This document shows positions 24,803 through 33,605 of a DNA stretch of 64,000 nucleotides, piece by piece (position 1 is the stretch's first letter; every line of letters starts with the position of its first letter). Origin of the DNA: Fimbriimonadaceae bacterium. GTDB lineage: Bacteria; Armatimonadota; Fimbriimonadia; Fimbriimonadales; Fimbriimonadaceae. The position numbers and the translations under genes are program-made. Location of the stretch: the NCBI GenBank assembly GCA_019694835.1, contig JAIBBE010000074.1, positions 21,438 to 85,437 on the forward strand, given 5' to 3'. The notes under the pieces were generated by a model, which was given only the letters and a program-made list of their open reading frames with translations, was not told the DNA's origin and searched no databases.

Positions 24803-25750
24803 TTATAGGGTCTGGGTCACTTTGCTCAGATTCTGGGGACTATCAGGGTCGAGGCCCCGTGCCCGCGCTGCCATGAGCGCCAGGTATTGGCCAAAGACAA
24901 TTTCCCAGAGCGGTGCCAACGGACCCTCGGGCGCAGGCTCAGGCTGGACCAGTGCGCAGTCTGATTTCGACAAGCTCGCTGGCACCGCTCCATAGACGAT
25001 CGCGGCGGTGCCAAATTGGGCGAGCGCCTTCGGCCCGTGCTCAAAATCGGCGGTCGAATAGCTCTTGCAGGGTAGCAGCGCGCACTCCATCAGTTTGAGA
25101 GCAGTCTCCTGAGCGCTGGCAAAACTGTAACCCCTGGCTAGGGCGAAGAGCGTCGGAAATCGGATAATTGGGCCAAGGCCGGCCTCAGCCGCAATTTGGC
25201 AGCGCTCGATCCAACGGGCGTCGGGCAGGCACGGCTTCGGATCGGGCAACAGCCCCCCCAAGGCGCGGACGAGCTGATAGCCCGCGAGCAGGGAACAGGT
25301 GTACGTCTTCGTCGCCGCGACTGCGATTTCTTTTCCCGCTCCCAGGTCCAGACTGAATTCCGCCGCTTCGGTCACCCGAGAGTCGGGCGTATTCGTGATC
25401 GCAAGAGTGGCGTGGCCTTGGGAACGCATCTCGGACAAAACCTCACTGACATCGGGTGCGGCACCGCTCTGGGAAATGCCAATCGCAAGGCAGTTTGGGT
25501 AACGCACGTGCGATCCGAAGCGGGTTAGCACGCTCGGCGCTGCCAGCGAGACCGGAATCTGCAAGTGAATCTCGATAAGGTAGCGAAGGTAGAGAGCCGC
25601 ATTGTCGGAGGAACCACGGGCGGCAAGCAGGACCATCCCGAATCTGCGGCCGTCGAGAATGCGCCGAAGATTGCGCTCATAGTCGTCCGCGCGGGTGGCA
25701 AGAATCTCAGCTTGCGCTACTATTTCGGCTTCCATGTGGCGTCCGTGCAT
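24803..25750 (-). CDS. SIS-domain sugar-phosphate isomerase/deaminase-like protein
   Basis: 315 aa with two SIS domains. The first (~25-160) has LLAARGSSDNAALYLRYL and the phosphosugar loop GISQSGAAPDVSEVL, then KTYTCSLLAGYQLV. The second (~180-315) has FALARGYSFASAQETALKL and the FEHGPKAL motif, whose Glu-His is typical of GlmS isomerase-domain and AgaS/NagB-II proteins. There is no N-terminal glutamine amidotransferase domain, so it is not a full GlmS; a glucosamine- or galactosamine-6-phosphate deaminase/isomerase is likely. TAGGCT lies 6 nt before the ATG. Confidence 0.88.
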   Translation of the reverse strand: MHGRHMEAEIVAQAEILATRADDYERNLRRILDGRRFGMVLLAARGSSDNAALYLRYLIEIHLQIPVSLAAPSVLTRFGSHVRYPNCLAIGISQSGAAPDVSEVLSEMRSQGHATLAITNTPDSRVTEAAEFSLDLGAGKEIAVAATKTYTCSLLAGYQLVRALGGLLPDPKPCLPDARWIERCQIAAEAGLGPIIRFPTLFALARGYSFASAQETALKLMECALLPCKSYSTADFEHGPKALAQFGTAAIVYGAVPASLSKSDCALVQPEPAPEGPLAPLWEIVFGQYLALMAARARGLDPDSPQNLSKVTQTL

Positions 25751-25756
25751 GGTGAG

Positions 25757-25762
25757 AGCCTA
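25757..25762 (-). promoter_or_regulatory. -10-like hexamer TAGGCT, leaderless start of the SIS gene
   Basis: TAGGCT with spacer CTCACC to ATG 25750; no SD. Confidence 0.45.
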
Positions 25763-25953
25763 CCTAAACGTATGCACATTTCCGGCCAATGAACTTTTTT
25801 GGGGATTCGATTTGGTCAACCCGACATTTTTGTAGAGATTATGGTAATGTCTCCATTGGAGGCTTCGCCGGCGCATTTGCTCTCCCCTTGGCGTCTGGTC
25901 GGCGCCTTCACTATTTTGGGAACTTCCCGCCTCCGGACGGCGCATAATGGCCT

Positions 25954-28161
25954 ATGCTCGCCCTGTTTGCGTTGGGTTATCTTCTGCCGCGCGCTTCCGT
26001 CGCTGAGATCGATACTCTGGCCAAGTCGCGCGATATTCAAGGGCTCCTGGCCCATTGCTCGCCGAGCATAAAGGACCCGGCTGCCGCCCTCCAGTTTCTC
26101 CGAACCGGCGGAGCTTATGGGAGCGGACGCTTTGGTTGGAACGCCCTGCTCCTCAAAGATGCGGCGTCCCAGGGCGACTACGTTGTCTTCACAACGAAAA
26201 TCACCGGCGAGGATCTCGGAGCCCAGGTCTTTCGGTTTGACGGTTCGAAACTGACCGAGAAGATTTCCGAACTCCATACGTTTGGGGCAGACGTCGCTCA
26301 CCACGACTTCGAGATTTGGTTCAAGCCAGAGGAAAAGTCGGTTCGAATCGTCGACAAGCTCTTGGGGAAGCTCGAAGGCAACGGGAAGAGCTTCCAGTTT
26401 CGAGTTTCGCCGCACTACATCGTGGACTCGATCCAAGACGGGACCGAGAAGATTGGGTTTAGCCAGGCGGGTGGAGTCGTCAGCGTCGTGGCCCCGCCCG
26501 ATAAGGTGATCGACTACACCGTCACCTACGGCGGCATCGTCGATCTGCCCCAGTTCGCCGCCTCGATCTCGACGCGAGAAGCCACCCTCACCAACGACTT
26601 TTGGTGGCCCCAGATTGCACGTGGACCGGCGACATTCACCGCCAAAGTGCACGGACCCAAGGGCTGGACCACCATCGGTCAGGGAACTCAGACCAAAATG
26701 GAGGAGAACGGCTCGGAGCGCGTCACCTCCTTTGACATGCGCCTCCCTACTAGCGTCTTCAGTCTTTCGTGCGGCCCATACAAGCAGGTCAAGAAGACGA
26801 TTCGCGGAAGGACGTACATTGCTTGGTCCATCAATGCTTCTGACGAGGACATGCAGATCCAAGCGGAACTCAACGCGCTGATCCTCGAGTTTTACGATCG
26901 AGCGTTCAGCCCGTACCCGTTCTCCAGTTGGGGGACCCTCGAAAGCCCAGCCTACGGAGGCGGAGCCCTCGAGGCCTACAGCTACGCGACCTATGGTGGC
27001 GGATCCATCCCCACCGAAGACCCCCACGAACCCGCTCACACGTGGTGGGGGGGCGTGATTCCAAACACGTATTTGCGCAGCATGTGGAACGAGAGCTTCG
27101 CCGTGTTTTCCGAGGGCCTTTATGCCCGAGAAGGAGGACCTCCCGGGTTCAACGAAAAGTACCGCACCGAACGACGCCAGGCGTTTGTATCCGACGCTAC
27201 ACCGGACAGTTCCTATAAGGCGGGTACCTGTGCAGCAGGTTCTTGTGAGACCGGTTTCGTAGCCTCCTCGCTCGGCTACGGCAAGGGCGCAGCCGTGCTC
27301 CAGATGCTCGAATCGGAACTCGGCGAGGATAAGATGGCCGACACGCTGCGAGGTTGGCTGAACGCTCATAAGCGTGGCACCCCCGGCGAGTGGGAGCAAT
27401 ACGAAGCCGTCGTCAGCAACGTGGCCGGTCGCGACATGCGCTGGTTCTTTGACCAATGGCTTCGCCGCACGGGATGGGCCGACTTCGAGGTCTCGAACAT
27501 GGCGTGGTCCGGAGGCAAGCTGTCCGGCGACGTGAAGTTCGTCGGCGACCCGTATCGCATCAACTGCGAACTCATGCTCAGCTACGCGGACGGCTCGCGG
27601 GTGTTCACAAAGTTCGATACGACCCAAACCAAAGTAGGGGATGGCTACCGCTTCGAGATCCCGTGCGCCAAGAAGCCCAGCACCGTTTCGGTCGATCCTT
27701 GGCGCAAATTGCTCCGCCGCTATGGGAATGACGAGTCTCCTACGAGCCTCTCCAGGGCCTTCCGCAGCCTGAATACCTACATCGAGCCGAGCCGCGAAGC
27801 CTGGGGCGACCTCGTTTCCTCGCGGCGACGCACCACCGAGCGCCCGACCGAAGTTGCCGGCACCGTCTGGATCGCCCACCCTTCGACCGATAAGGCCGCA
27901 AAACTCCTTTGCGAGCGAGTGGGCTTCAAGGTGAACGGCAACAGCTTCACCTACGATGGCACGACGATCGATCTCCGCAAAGGTGCCGCCGCTGCCGTAG
28001 TTGATTTGGCTGACGGCAAGCAAGCCGTCGTCGCGATGGGCGTGGTCAAGCACGGCTTGAATCCGGGACGTGCGCGGTTGGCGGTTTTCGATGAGTACGG
28101 GCGGGTGCTTCGTGCGAAGACCGATCCGAAGACGAAAGGTTGGGGGACGTTTAAGCTCTAG
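25954..28161 (+). CDS. M1-family metallopeptidase, exported
   Basis: 735 aa with a short signal-like N-terminus (LALFALGYLLPRASVA). The M1 core has a GAMEN-like exopeptidase motif (YGGGALEAYS, ~residues 328-337), the zinc motif H358-EPAH and the downstream WNESFAVFSE carrying the third ligand Glu. Compared with typical M1 enzymes (HExxH-x18-E), one residue is missing between the zinc histidines and this Glu. Before the core comes a beta-saddle (FTAKVHGPKGWTTIGQG), and after it a helical region with WFFDQWLRRTGWADFEV, as in M1 proteins of the CG-of-cold-active type. Probably trims peptides in the periplasm. The antisense strand is open for 745 codons, a shadow. Confidence 0.88.
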   Translation: MLALFALGYLLPRASVAEIDTLAKSRDIQGLLAHCSPSIKDPAAALQFLRTGGAYGSGRFGWNALLLKDAASQGDYVVFTTKITGEDLGAQVFRFDGSKLTEKISELHTFGADVAHHDFEIWFKPEEKSVRIVDKLLGKLEGNGKSFQFRVSPHYIVDSIQDGTEKIGFSQAGGVVSVVAPPDKVIDYTVTYGGIVDLPQFAASISTREATLTNDFWWPQIARGPATFTAKVHGPKGWTTIGQGTQTKMEENGSERVTSFDMRLPTSVFSLSCGPYKQVKKTIRGRTYIAWSINASDEDMQIQAELNALILEFYDRAFSPYPFSSWGTLESPAYGGGALEAYSYATYGGGSIPTEDPHEPAHTWWGGVIPNTYLRSMWNESFAVFSEGLYAREGGPPGFNEKYRTERRQAFVSDATPDSSYKAGTCAAGSCETGFVASSLGYGKGAAVLQMLESELGEDKMADTLRGWLNAHKRGTPGEWEQYEAVVSNVAGRDMRWFFDQWLRRTGWADFEVSNMAWSGGKLSGDVKFVGDPYRINCELMLSYADGSRVFTKFDTTQTKVGDGYRFEIPCAKKPSTVSVDPWRKLLRRYGNDESPTSLSRAFRSLNTYIEPSREAWGDLVSSRRRTTERPTEVAGTVWIAHPSTDKAAKLLCERVGFKVNGNSFTYDGTTIDLRKGAAAAVVDLADGKQAVVAMGVVKHGLNPGRARLAVFDEYGRVLRAKTDPKTKGWGTFKL

Positions 28162-28328
28162 CTGTAGTTCCGGCTAACCTCCCAACTGCCGCGGAAGCTC
28201 CCAATTATCGCAGGCACAAGAGGCATCCATTAGCCACACCAACCAGATCATGGCGAGGATGAGCCCGAGGCACTGGAGCCACCATGGCCATTTGGCGTGC
28301 AGTATCTCGGTGAGCCACGGCTTAAGTT

Positions 28329-28715
28329 TCACACGTACCTGCAAGACCACGAGAGCGTGGGGAGATTACTTTCGCTACGATGCTTTGGACTTTGCGTTGA
28401 TCTGTAGAAGAGGAAGAGGCACAGTCCAAGCGCGTGTACGAGCAAATTGAAGCACAGTACAAAGATAAGCTTATGTTGGGTGCTCTTGCTCAGCCGGGGA
28501 CGTGAAAAGGCGAGGAGTGTCGCGCTTTGGCAGATAGCCATAAGACTCCCAAACCAGAACCAACCCACAAACGGAATCGTAAGGATTGAGCCCTGTGCAT
28601 CCCAGTTAATAGCCTTGCCGATTAGGTAGGCAAGAAGGGCACAAGGTGCGGCCGTAGCGCCACACCAAAGGGCCAAGCGTGCTCGCTGATCTTCATACTC
28701 TTCCCTGCTCCTCAT
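28329..28715 (-). CDS. Small membrane protein, unknown
   Basis: 128 aa. Three hydrophobic segments (ALWCGATAAPCALLAYLIG, TIPFVGWFWFGSLMAICQSA, FVLCFNLLVHALGLCLFLFY) separated by short charged loops. No family recognised. Its ATG overlaps the stop of the next upstream gene (ATGA, 28712-28715), so it is the last gene of a 29404-28329 unit of small membrane proteins. Codon use is less G+C-biased than in the neighbouring housekeeping genes. Confidence 0.6.
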   Translation of the reverse strand: MRSREEYEDQRARLALWCGATAAPCALLAYLIGKAINWDAQGSILTIPFVGWFWFGSLMAICQSATLLAFSRPRLSKSTQHKLIFVLCFNLLVHALGLCLFLFYRSTQSPKHRSESNLPTLSWSCRYV

Positions 28716-29056
28716 TGGGGTCCATCCACAGCACCTGAGCGATTATCTCGTGGCATCTTGGGAATATCGACCCAGTCAGGAGGGCGGTAGCCTGAAAGCA
28801 AGGCGATTCCTAGACAAAGAGCGGCGAGGTTCATGGCCATGAGGGCAAAGATGGCGGCAACGCTCGACCTATGGATTCCCTCTTGCTGGCTCACCGCGAC
28901 CAGTCTCATCACCGTGCAAACGATGGTCCCGGCGATGAAGAGAAACATGAGGGGCAGCGATACCGCCGAAGCCTGCGCGTCCCAACGGGCGAGCCATCCG
29001 ATCGTCACGGCAACCACCAACGAGACAATCGCGAACCGACCCCGACCATATCGCAA
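28712..29056 (-). CDS. Small membrane protein, unknown
   Basis: 114 aa from a TTG, no better start being visible and no SD. Three hydrophobic stretches (FAIVSLVVAVTIGWLA, LPLMFLFIAGTIVCTVMRLV, VAAIFALMAMNLAALCLGIA) and a short polar C-terminal tail. No family recognised. Overlaps the following gene by 4 nt, supporting co-translation. Confidence 0.55.
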   Translation of the reverse strand: MRYGRGRFAIVSLVVAVTIGWLARWDAQASAVSLPLMFLFIAGTIVCTVMRLVAVSQQEGIHRSSVAAIFALMAMNLAALCLGIALLSGYRPPDWVDIPKMPRDNRSGAVDGPQ

Positions 29057-29101
29057 TGCGGTCGAATCGTTGACTACTCGATTGCATGGTTTGTCATAAC
29101 C

Positions 29102-29404
29102 TCACGCTCCGCCAGGCAGGAGCACGTACACCATCAGGAGACCATTTGAGACTCCAAGGGAGAAGAGAGTCCAGTGGGCCGCCTTTTCGGGCGTCTGATC
29201 TGGAAACAGGAACCAGAGACTGTAGCCCACTGAAGCCAAGCCACCCATCCAGAAGCCGATAAAGGGCTGAAGTCCGAGGAGCTCGCCAGCGGCCCGTTGC
29301 GACTCACCCGCGTAGAAGGAGCACGGACATATGCGCCAAATGATGATTGCCGGATAAAGGACCTTGTATCTCCTCACTTTCGCCCGCAAACTCGCTCTCA
29401 TCAT
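29102..29404 (-). CDS. Small membrane protein, unknown
   Basis: 100 aa from ATG 29404, with AGGAGG immediately upstream (a second ATG at 29401 has better spacing). It has a basic N-terminus, then hydrophobic segments around VLYPAIIIW, FIGFWMGGLASVGYSLWFLF and TLFSLGVSNGLLMVYVLL. First of three small membrane genes on this strand; function unknown. Confidence 0.6.
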   Translation of the reverse strand: MMRASLRAKVRRYKVLYPAIIIWRICPCSFYAGESQRAAGELLGLQPFIGFWMGGLASVGYSLWFLFPDQTPEKAAHWTLFSLGVSNGLLMVYVLLPGGA

Positions 29405-29518
29405 CCCTCCTTAATCAAGGATACCGTGCTACCGAAAGTTCCTTAGACCTAAGTCAACAGGTAGCGGAAGCCGAAACCCACAACCCATTCGGGAGGGGTC
29501 TAGTCAGGATGGACATCA

Positions 29519-30511
29519 TTAGCAAATCTGAACCTCAGCATTAGGAAATCTCGACGCAAGGGCCCGCTTTTGCCGCCGTGCCAGCTCCGGGCTGACCCTG
29601 ACCCCCTTTATGTACGGAAACCTCAGCTGTCCAAAGATGATTGGACCGCAATCGCTAAGATCAAGGCACTCCAGATTCTTCAGAGTAGAGATAGCGGTCA
29701 ACACTTCGGCGCTAACATTAACGCGGAAAGGACGGAGCATTCGTAGGTCGACAGACGAGCGGATAATGTGCGCAATGACTCCTTGTTCAGCGCAGTTAAT
29801 GTCTAGACTTAGTTCTGTCAAGGAGCTTGGGATGGCGGGAAGAGAATCGATTTGAGAGCCACCCAACTCGCAGCAAGCATAGAACTCTAGCGTGGAAAGG
29901 CCGCTTCCTGCTAACCAAGCGATTTGTTGTGGAGTGACCAATAAGTCGCTTACCTGGCAAAACTGGGCACGCGGACCTATCGATAAGCCTTCGGGAAGCT
30001 CTCCCAATCTGTAATCCTCAGAGTTATCATCGGGCTCGCCACGGAAGAAGTACAGCAAGCAGTTGCGGTGGAGTTCCTCGGAGAGACCTTCCAGCATCGG
30101 CATCTGCAGTGTCAAGCTCAGAGGCTGGAGCCCTATCGCATTCGCGGTTCCGGTGCAAGCACGCAGATGCAGATTGCCAACCTTCGCTGCGCCGTCAATT
30201 ACGCCACTCAGGTCACAGGTATCAAGCGTGAGTAATCTCTTAGAGGGAGCGACGCTCAGGCACGCATTGACATAGCTCGCCGAAGAATAAGAGATGGTCA
30301 GGGCAGCCGCTTTCTGCACAAGCAGCGAGAGCTCCGGCGTTAAGGGCACTTCGCCAATAATCTGCAAGCTCTTCAACTCTTCGCGCGGCATTCGAGAAAA
30401 CAAATCGCCAGCCGGTGCCCCGAAGCTCTCGCAGATTGAAGGAGTGCCACGACCCAACTGCATGAGAGCATGAGTTTCTCCGGATCGCTCGAAGACTGTG
30501 ATCACGGCCAT
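29519..30511 (-). CDS. Leucine-rich-repeat-like protein, unknown
   Basis: 330 aa from ATG 30511 (AGGTGA upstream). The C-terminal half shows irregular LRR-like strands (GLSTLEFYACCELGG, SSLTELSLDINC, LKNLECLDLSDCG), and the last ~25 residues (SPELARRQKRALASRFPNAE) resemble the cap found after many LRR arrays. The N-terminal half is also repeat-like (LTLDTCDLSGVI, VGNLHLRACTGTAN) but degenerate. No signal peptide. Such proteins usually bind other proteins. It overlaps the preceding small gene by 10 nt. Confidence 0.65.
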   Translation of the reverse strand: MAVITVFERSGETHALMQLGRGTPSICESFGAPAGDLFSRMPREELKSLQIIGEVPLTPELSLLVQKAAALTISYSSASYVNACLSVAPSKRLLTLDTCDLSGVIDGAAKVGNLHLRACTGTANAIGLQPLSLTLQMPMLEGLSEELHRNCLLYFFRGEPDDNSEDYRLGELPEGLSIGPRAQFCQVSDLLVTPQQIAWLAGSGLSTLEFYACCELGGSQIDSLPAIPSSLTELSLDINCAEQGVIAHIIRSSVDLRMLRPFRVNVSAEVLTAISTLKNLECLDLSDCGPIIFGQLRFPYIKGVRVSPELARRQKRALASRFPNAEVQIC

Positions 30512-30711
30512 GTCGGATCACCTGGCCTGGTAGATACATGATTGCGCTTTGGAATGTCGTCCTTACGGCTCGTCGGCAGCAGGCTAATAGCGAAAATCCC
30601 CGGACCTAGCTCTTCTGTTCTGCCCGAGATCATATTAATCTCTTGCATCCCATCTGGAATCTCAGGCAAGTCCTTCCAGGCTTCTCGTACGCGATCTCGC
30701 CAAGTCGTCAT
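30502..30711 (-). CDS. Hypothetical 69-aa protein
   Basis: Soluble, with an N-terminal helix (WRDRVREAWKDLPEI) and a short strand region (GPGIFAISLLP). Its 3' end overlaps the start of the LRR-like gene by 10 nt, which suggests a two-gene unit. No recognised family; coding status is supported only by this arrangement and a clean ATG. Confidence 0.45.
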   Translation of the reverse strand: MTTWRDRVREAWKDLPEIPDGMQEINMISGRTEELGPGIFAISLLPTSRKDDIPKRNHVSTRPGDPTWP

Positions 30712-30744
30712 TTGTTGTTCCGTACCGCATTTTGCGACTTGGCT

Positions 30745-31659
30745 TCAATCCACCAAGGTCAGTAGTTCCCCTCTGGGAATGCGGACGAGGCCCTTTGTCG
30801 TTTTGACGTAGACGGCATCACCGCTCGGTGACAAGCAGAGCGTTCCACCGAATGGACCCATTCGTTCTCGACTGACTCCAACGTCCATCATGCAATATCC
30901 TTTGGTCAATCCGTCACTTAGACGCATCACGAAGAGGAAACACTTGCCGCTGTTTGGCAAACCCTCGCTTAACGCCAGGGGAGACCAGTCCTGTAGGGTC
31001 TTCTGCCACGTGGAGGAGTCGCCAGACCACTGAGTAAAGCAACCAAGGAAGGCGATGTGCCCAGCATCTAGCACTGCAACATCGCGGTAGCCCGGTAAGA
31101 GCGTACAGGGTCCTACCTTCTCGATTGAGGGTGTGAGCTTTCTCGGATCGCGCGCCCAGAAGTCATCAACAAAGCGGGCGGCGGAAACGAATGCAACATC
31201 CATTGGCATTTCTATGTATGCAAGAGTCTTCCCGGGCGGATCGATGCCGATGCCTGCCCATTGGTCGAAGCCCTGAAAAGAAATCGACCGCGACTCGTCA
31301 ACCAGCGTAACATCAGCAGTTTCAACAAAGAGGTGACCGGAAACTCCAAAAAAACGTGGTGCGACAGGCCCATGCGTTGAGCGCCCTTTTACGTTGATCG
31401 AGGTGATTTTCGGTTGGATGGCGACATGCAACTCGTTCTCAGTGAACCATAACGGCACATCGCCTTCCTTCAGCTTGATCGTGCGCATGACTTTGCCCTG
31501 CTTGTCAAGCATAACGACCGTGCCTTTGTCGAGATCGTGATAGCCGATCTCAGGCCCAGCCGTCGAGAAGACGAGCCGCGCGTAGCGCGGACAGGTGGCC
31601 CACAGCGGTGGAGGACCGGGTCGAGCATTGAAGAGCAAGGCCAAAATCAAACCGTTCAT
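30745..31659 (-). CDS. Hypothetical exported beta-propeller-like protein
   Basis: 304 aa. A short hydrophobic N-terminus (MNGLILALLFNA) could be a signal peptide. Repeated four-stranded units with Asp/Gly turns (YHDLDKGTVVMLDKQGKVMR, VLDAGHIAFLGCF, LCLSPSGDAVYVKTTKG) suggest a beta-propeller of ~5-6 blades. The last blade phrase SPSGDAVYV resembles WD40/TolB blades. No catalytic residues can be assigned. Confidence 0.6.
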   Translation of the reverse strand: MNGLILALLFNARPGPPPLWATCPRYARLVFSTAGPEIGYHDLDKGTVVMLDKQGKVMRTIKLKEGDVPLWFTENELHVAIQPKITSINVKGRSTHGPVAPRFFGVSGHLFVETADVTLVDESRSISFQGFDQWAGIGIDPPGKTLAYIEMPMDVAFVSAARFVDDFWARDPRKLTPSIEKVGPCTLLPGYRDVAVLDAGHIAFLGCFTQWSGDSSTWQKTLQDWSPLALSEGLPNSGKCFLFVMRLSDGLTKGYCMMDVGVSRERMGPFGGTLCLSPSGDAVYVKTTKGLVRIPRGELLTLVD

Positions 31660-31890
31660 CTAACTTCCCACCATCTGCGGCTCCATGGTTCATCTTGGGC
31701 TCTTGCCAGGTCCCTGTGTCAACTGCACTGGGTCCAGTCGCATCTCCTAGTGGACGGTCTGTAGCGCGTCACAGACCCCTTTCGTCGGCATCATCCGGGA
31801 TTCAGGCCTTGGGTCGTCCACCCAACAATCTGACGCACGACGCTCACCTCGAGGTTTCGTGAGAAACTTCCTAAGGGTTTGAGGGCCAAA

Positions 31891-31933
31891 GAAAGCCGAT
31901 GCCACGATCCGAGGGGCGGATGGAGGCATCGGC
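31891..31933 (-). terminator. Rho-independent terminator after FN3 gene 2
   Basis: GCCGATGCC pairs with GGCATCGGC (31925-31933 with 31895-31903), enclosing a CATCCG/CGGATG inner stem, followed on the minus strand by TTTCTTT. It lies 22 nt after the stop at 31956. The remaining 31660-31955 interval shows nothing else. Confidence 0.75.
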
Positions 31934-31955
31934 CAGGGGCCTTGGTGAGCCCGAT

Positions 31956-32600
31956 TTAGGCGGCGAGTTGCAGGCCGGAAACGAATGACTGCGTCGGCCA
32001 CACGACAACGGGGTTGGTGGGGGTGGCAGATTGTCCGGCGCGGATGGCGACCACGCGGAGGTACCAGGTGGTTCCGGGCGATCCGGCGAGAGCAATCTTG
32101 GCTTTGGTCGTCGTACCGACGACCGTCCAGCCGCTGGTTCCATCCGACGAGCCTTCGATGTTGAACACGGTGCCCGATCGGTTGCCGTTGCGCTTCCAGC
32201 TCAATTGGACCACGCCTTCGGGGGTGATGGTAAAGGTGAAGTTCGTCGGTGTAGACGGTGCGGTCTTGGTACCGGGGGTCACATGCGGTGGCAGCAAAAG
32301 ATCGGCGAGAATACTGTCGGGGATCGACGCATCCGCACGCCATACCTTCGCCCAATTCATGACTTCATCATGGGCCGCACTCTTCGCGGCGTTCTTCGCG
32401 CTTACCGCGGCACGTGCGGCGGCCTTTGCGTCATTCGCCGCCGTCAGCGAAGCCGAATAAGCATCGATAATCGTCGCCATTGCCTCCAACTGCTCGGTCG
32501 TTACACCCAGCGTGGTCTTATTGGCGGTCGCGTTGGCGACAAACGTCGCGCAATCGGTGCTGAATAGAGTATCGGCTCGTTCTTCGGTTATGTATGCCAT
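31956..32600 (-). CDS. Helical-FN3 protein, paralogue of the 16025-16660 gene
   Basis: 214 aa from ATG 32600. Residues ~1-105 are helical and Ala-rich (LEAMATIIDAYSASLTAAND, KAAARAAVSAKNAAKSAAHD, LADLLLPPHV); residues ~115-205 form an FN3-like sandwich (VVQLSWKRNGNRSGTVFNIE, WTVVGTTTKAKI, YLRVVAIRAG). The domain order, length and FN3 wording match the 16025 gene. No signal peptide, no SD and no -10-like hexamer at the start. A 21-bp-period array lies 66 nt upstream in the same orientation. Function unknown. Confidence 0.8.
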   Translation of the reverse strand: MAYITEERADTLFSTDCATFVANATANKTTLGVTTEQLEAMATIIDAYSASLTAANDAKAAARAAVSAKNAAKSAAHDEVMNWAKVWRADASIPDSILADLLLPPHVTPGTKTAPSTPTNFTFTITPEGVVQLSWKRNGNRSGTVFNIEGSSDGTSGWTVVGTTTKAKIALAGSPGTTWYLRVVAIRAGQSATPTNPVVVWPTQSFVSGLQLAA

Positions 32601-32666
32601 ATCTCAGATCGTCGGCACCCAAACGGTGGATCATGAGGGCAAGGAAAGAAAATCTTTGAAAAAATC

Positions 32667-32866
32667 TACGGCATTCCGGTGAAAGGAAGCCGTATCTTTG
32701 CGCCAGGAAGTCGTATTCCTTCGCCAGAATGCCGCGTCCTTCCGCTGGAATGCCGCTTCTTTGCGCCGGGATGCCGCGTTCTTTCGCAGGAATGCGGCTT
32801 CCTTTCACTGGAATGCCGTTTCCTTTCGCCAGGTGACGTCATTCTTTCGCAGGAATGCGGAAGTCC
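32667..32866 (-). repeat. 21-bp-period array upstream of the FN3 gene, locus 2
   Basis: Eight full units of exactly 21 bp (32688-32855) plus flanking partial or diverged units. Plus-strand consensus TGCCGC-N-TTCTTTCGC-CAGGA, i.e. GGAANCGGCATTCCNGCGAA in the direction of the gene. Units match each other better than in locus 1. Read with the gene, it is open as heptads such as FLAQRYG and ILAKEYD, reminiscent of FLAKKPR at locus 1, but out of frame with the FN3 gene. Confidence 0.85.
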
Positions 32867-33106
32867 TCACGGCGTTATCGGTACGTCCTTTGACGTTTAC
32901 GCCTGATCGGACGGGCGAAGGCGACGGTTCCGGGGTGCCACGGGAACTTGCCTTTGGTGTCTTGCCTTCGGCGACCCCGAAGAGGTACGGTGATAAATGT
33001 GAGCGACCGAACACTCTTCGTAGAGACTGGGAGTCCGGCCTCAACCCTTTGGAGAGAGTTGAGGCGTAAGGTAGGGTTGTAGGCATAACAGATTTGGAGC
33101 TAACAC
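32867..33106. other. Intergenic remainder with one hairpin
   Basis: Between the 21-bp array and the next gene I see no convincing coding frame. A GCCTCAAC/GTTGAGGC hairpin (33038-33045 with 33058-33065) lies 41 nt before GTG 33107. Confidence 0.4.
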
Positions 33107-33535
33107 GTGAGCAATTTGGGCCGTACGCCAATTCACCGCTACGAGGTTGTCGGCTTCTTCGCGTTAGCATTAGTTATCGCAGGAACTCGGCTGGTCAGCC
33201 TATATCGTTTGTGGGTGCCGGATATTAAAAATGAGGACGCCTTCAATCTCTCTCCGTGGGCCCTCAGCATAGTGTTGCTGGCATATGGCATTGCCATCCT
33301 CTCTATGCACTCGATGTCCAGGATCGTGCGGGCAACTCTTATTACAATAATGCTTGCCTATGCAGTCTATTTTGGTGGTATCCTGATTCGTAATGCCTGG
33401 GCGATTCGTAATGCCCGCACTTCCTTCTCTTCCTTTGTGCCTTGCCGTGGTCTTACCACACAGCAATGGGGCCGAGTCCGACCGCAGATTCGAGGGAACT
33501 CGGATAAGATAATCATTTCTCTGGGCCTCAGCTAG
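33107..33535 (+). CDS. Hypothetical membrane protein
   Basis: 142 aa from GTG 33107, with GGAG 8 nt upstream. Three hydrophobic helices (VVGFFALALVIAGTRLV, WALSIVLLAYGIAILSM, ATLITIMLAYAVYFGGILI), then a polar, basic C-terminal tail of ~40 residues. The base composition is clearly more A+T-rich than the core genes nearby. No family recognised. Confidence 0.6.
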   Translation: MSNLGRTPIHRYEVVGFFALALVIAGTRLVSLYRLWVPDIKNEDAFNLSPWALSIVLLAYGIAILSMHSMSRIVRATLITIMLAYAVYFGGILIRNAWAIRNARTSFSSFVPCRGLTTQQWGRVRPQIRGNSDKIIISLGLS

Positions 33536-33605
33536 TTCCAGTGTGCCCGGTCGACGCTTTCGGGGATACGTAGACCTGGCTCCCACGGAAGAATCAGTTT
33601 GAGAC

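Noticed and set aside
25816..28053. 745-codon open frame on the minus strand
   Set aside because: Antisense of the M1 peptidase gene; no domain or start signal.
28250..28450. 66-codon plus-strand frame
   Set aside because: Overlaps the membrane protein 28329-28715 on the other strand, with no start signal or plausible fold.
32667..32866. CRISPR array
   Set aside because: Units are directly adjacent with no unique spacers, are degenerate, and no cas genes are near; it is a tandem array.
32679..33069. Real protein made of seven-residue repeats across the 21-bp array
   Set aside because: Several frames on both strands are open simply because 21 is a multiple of 3; no ribosome binding site or conserved frame supports translation.
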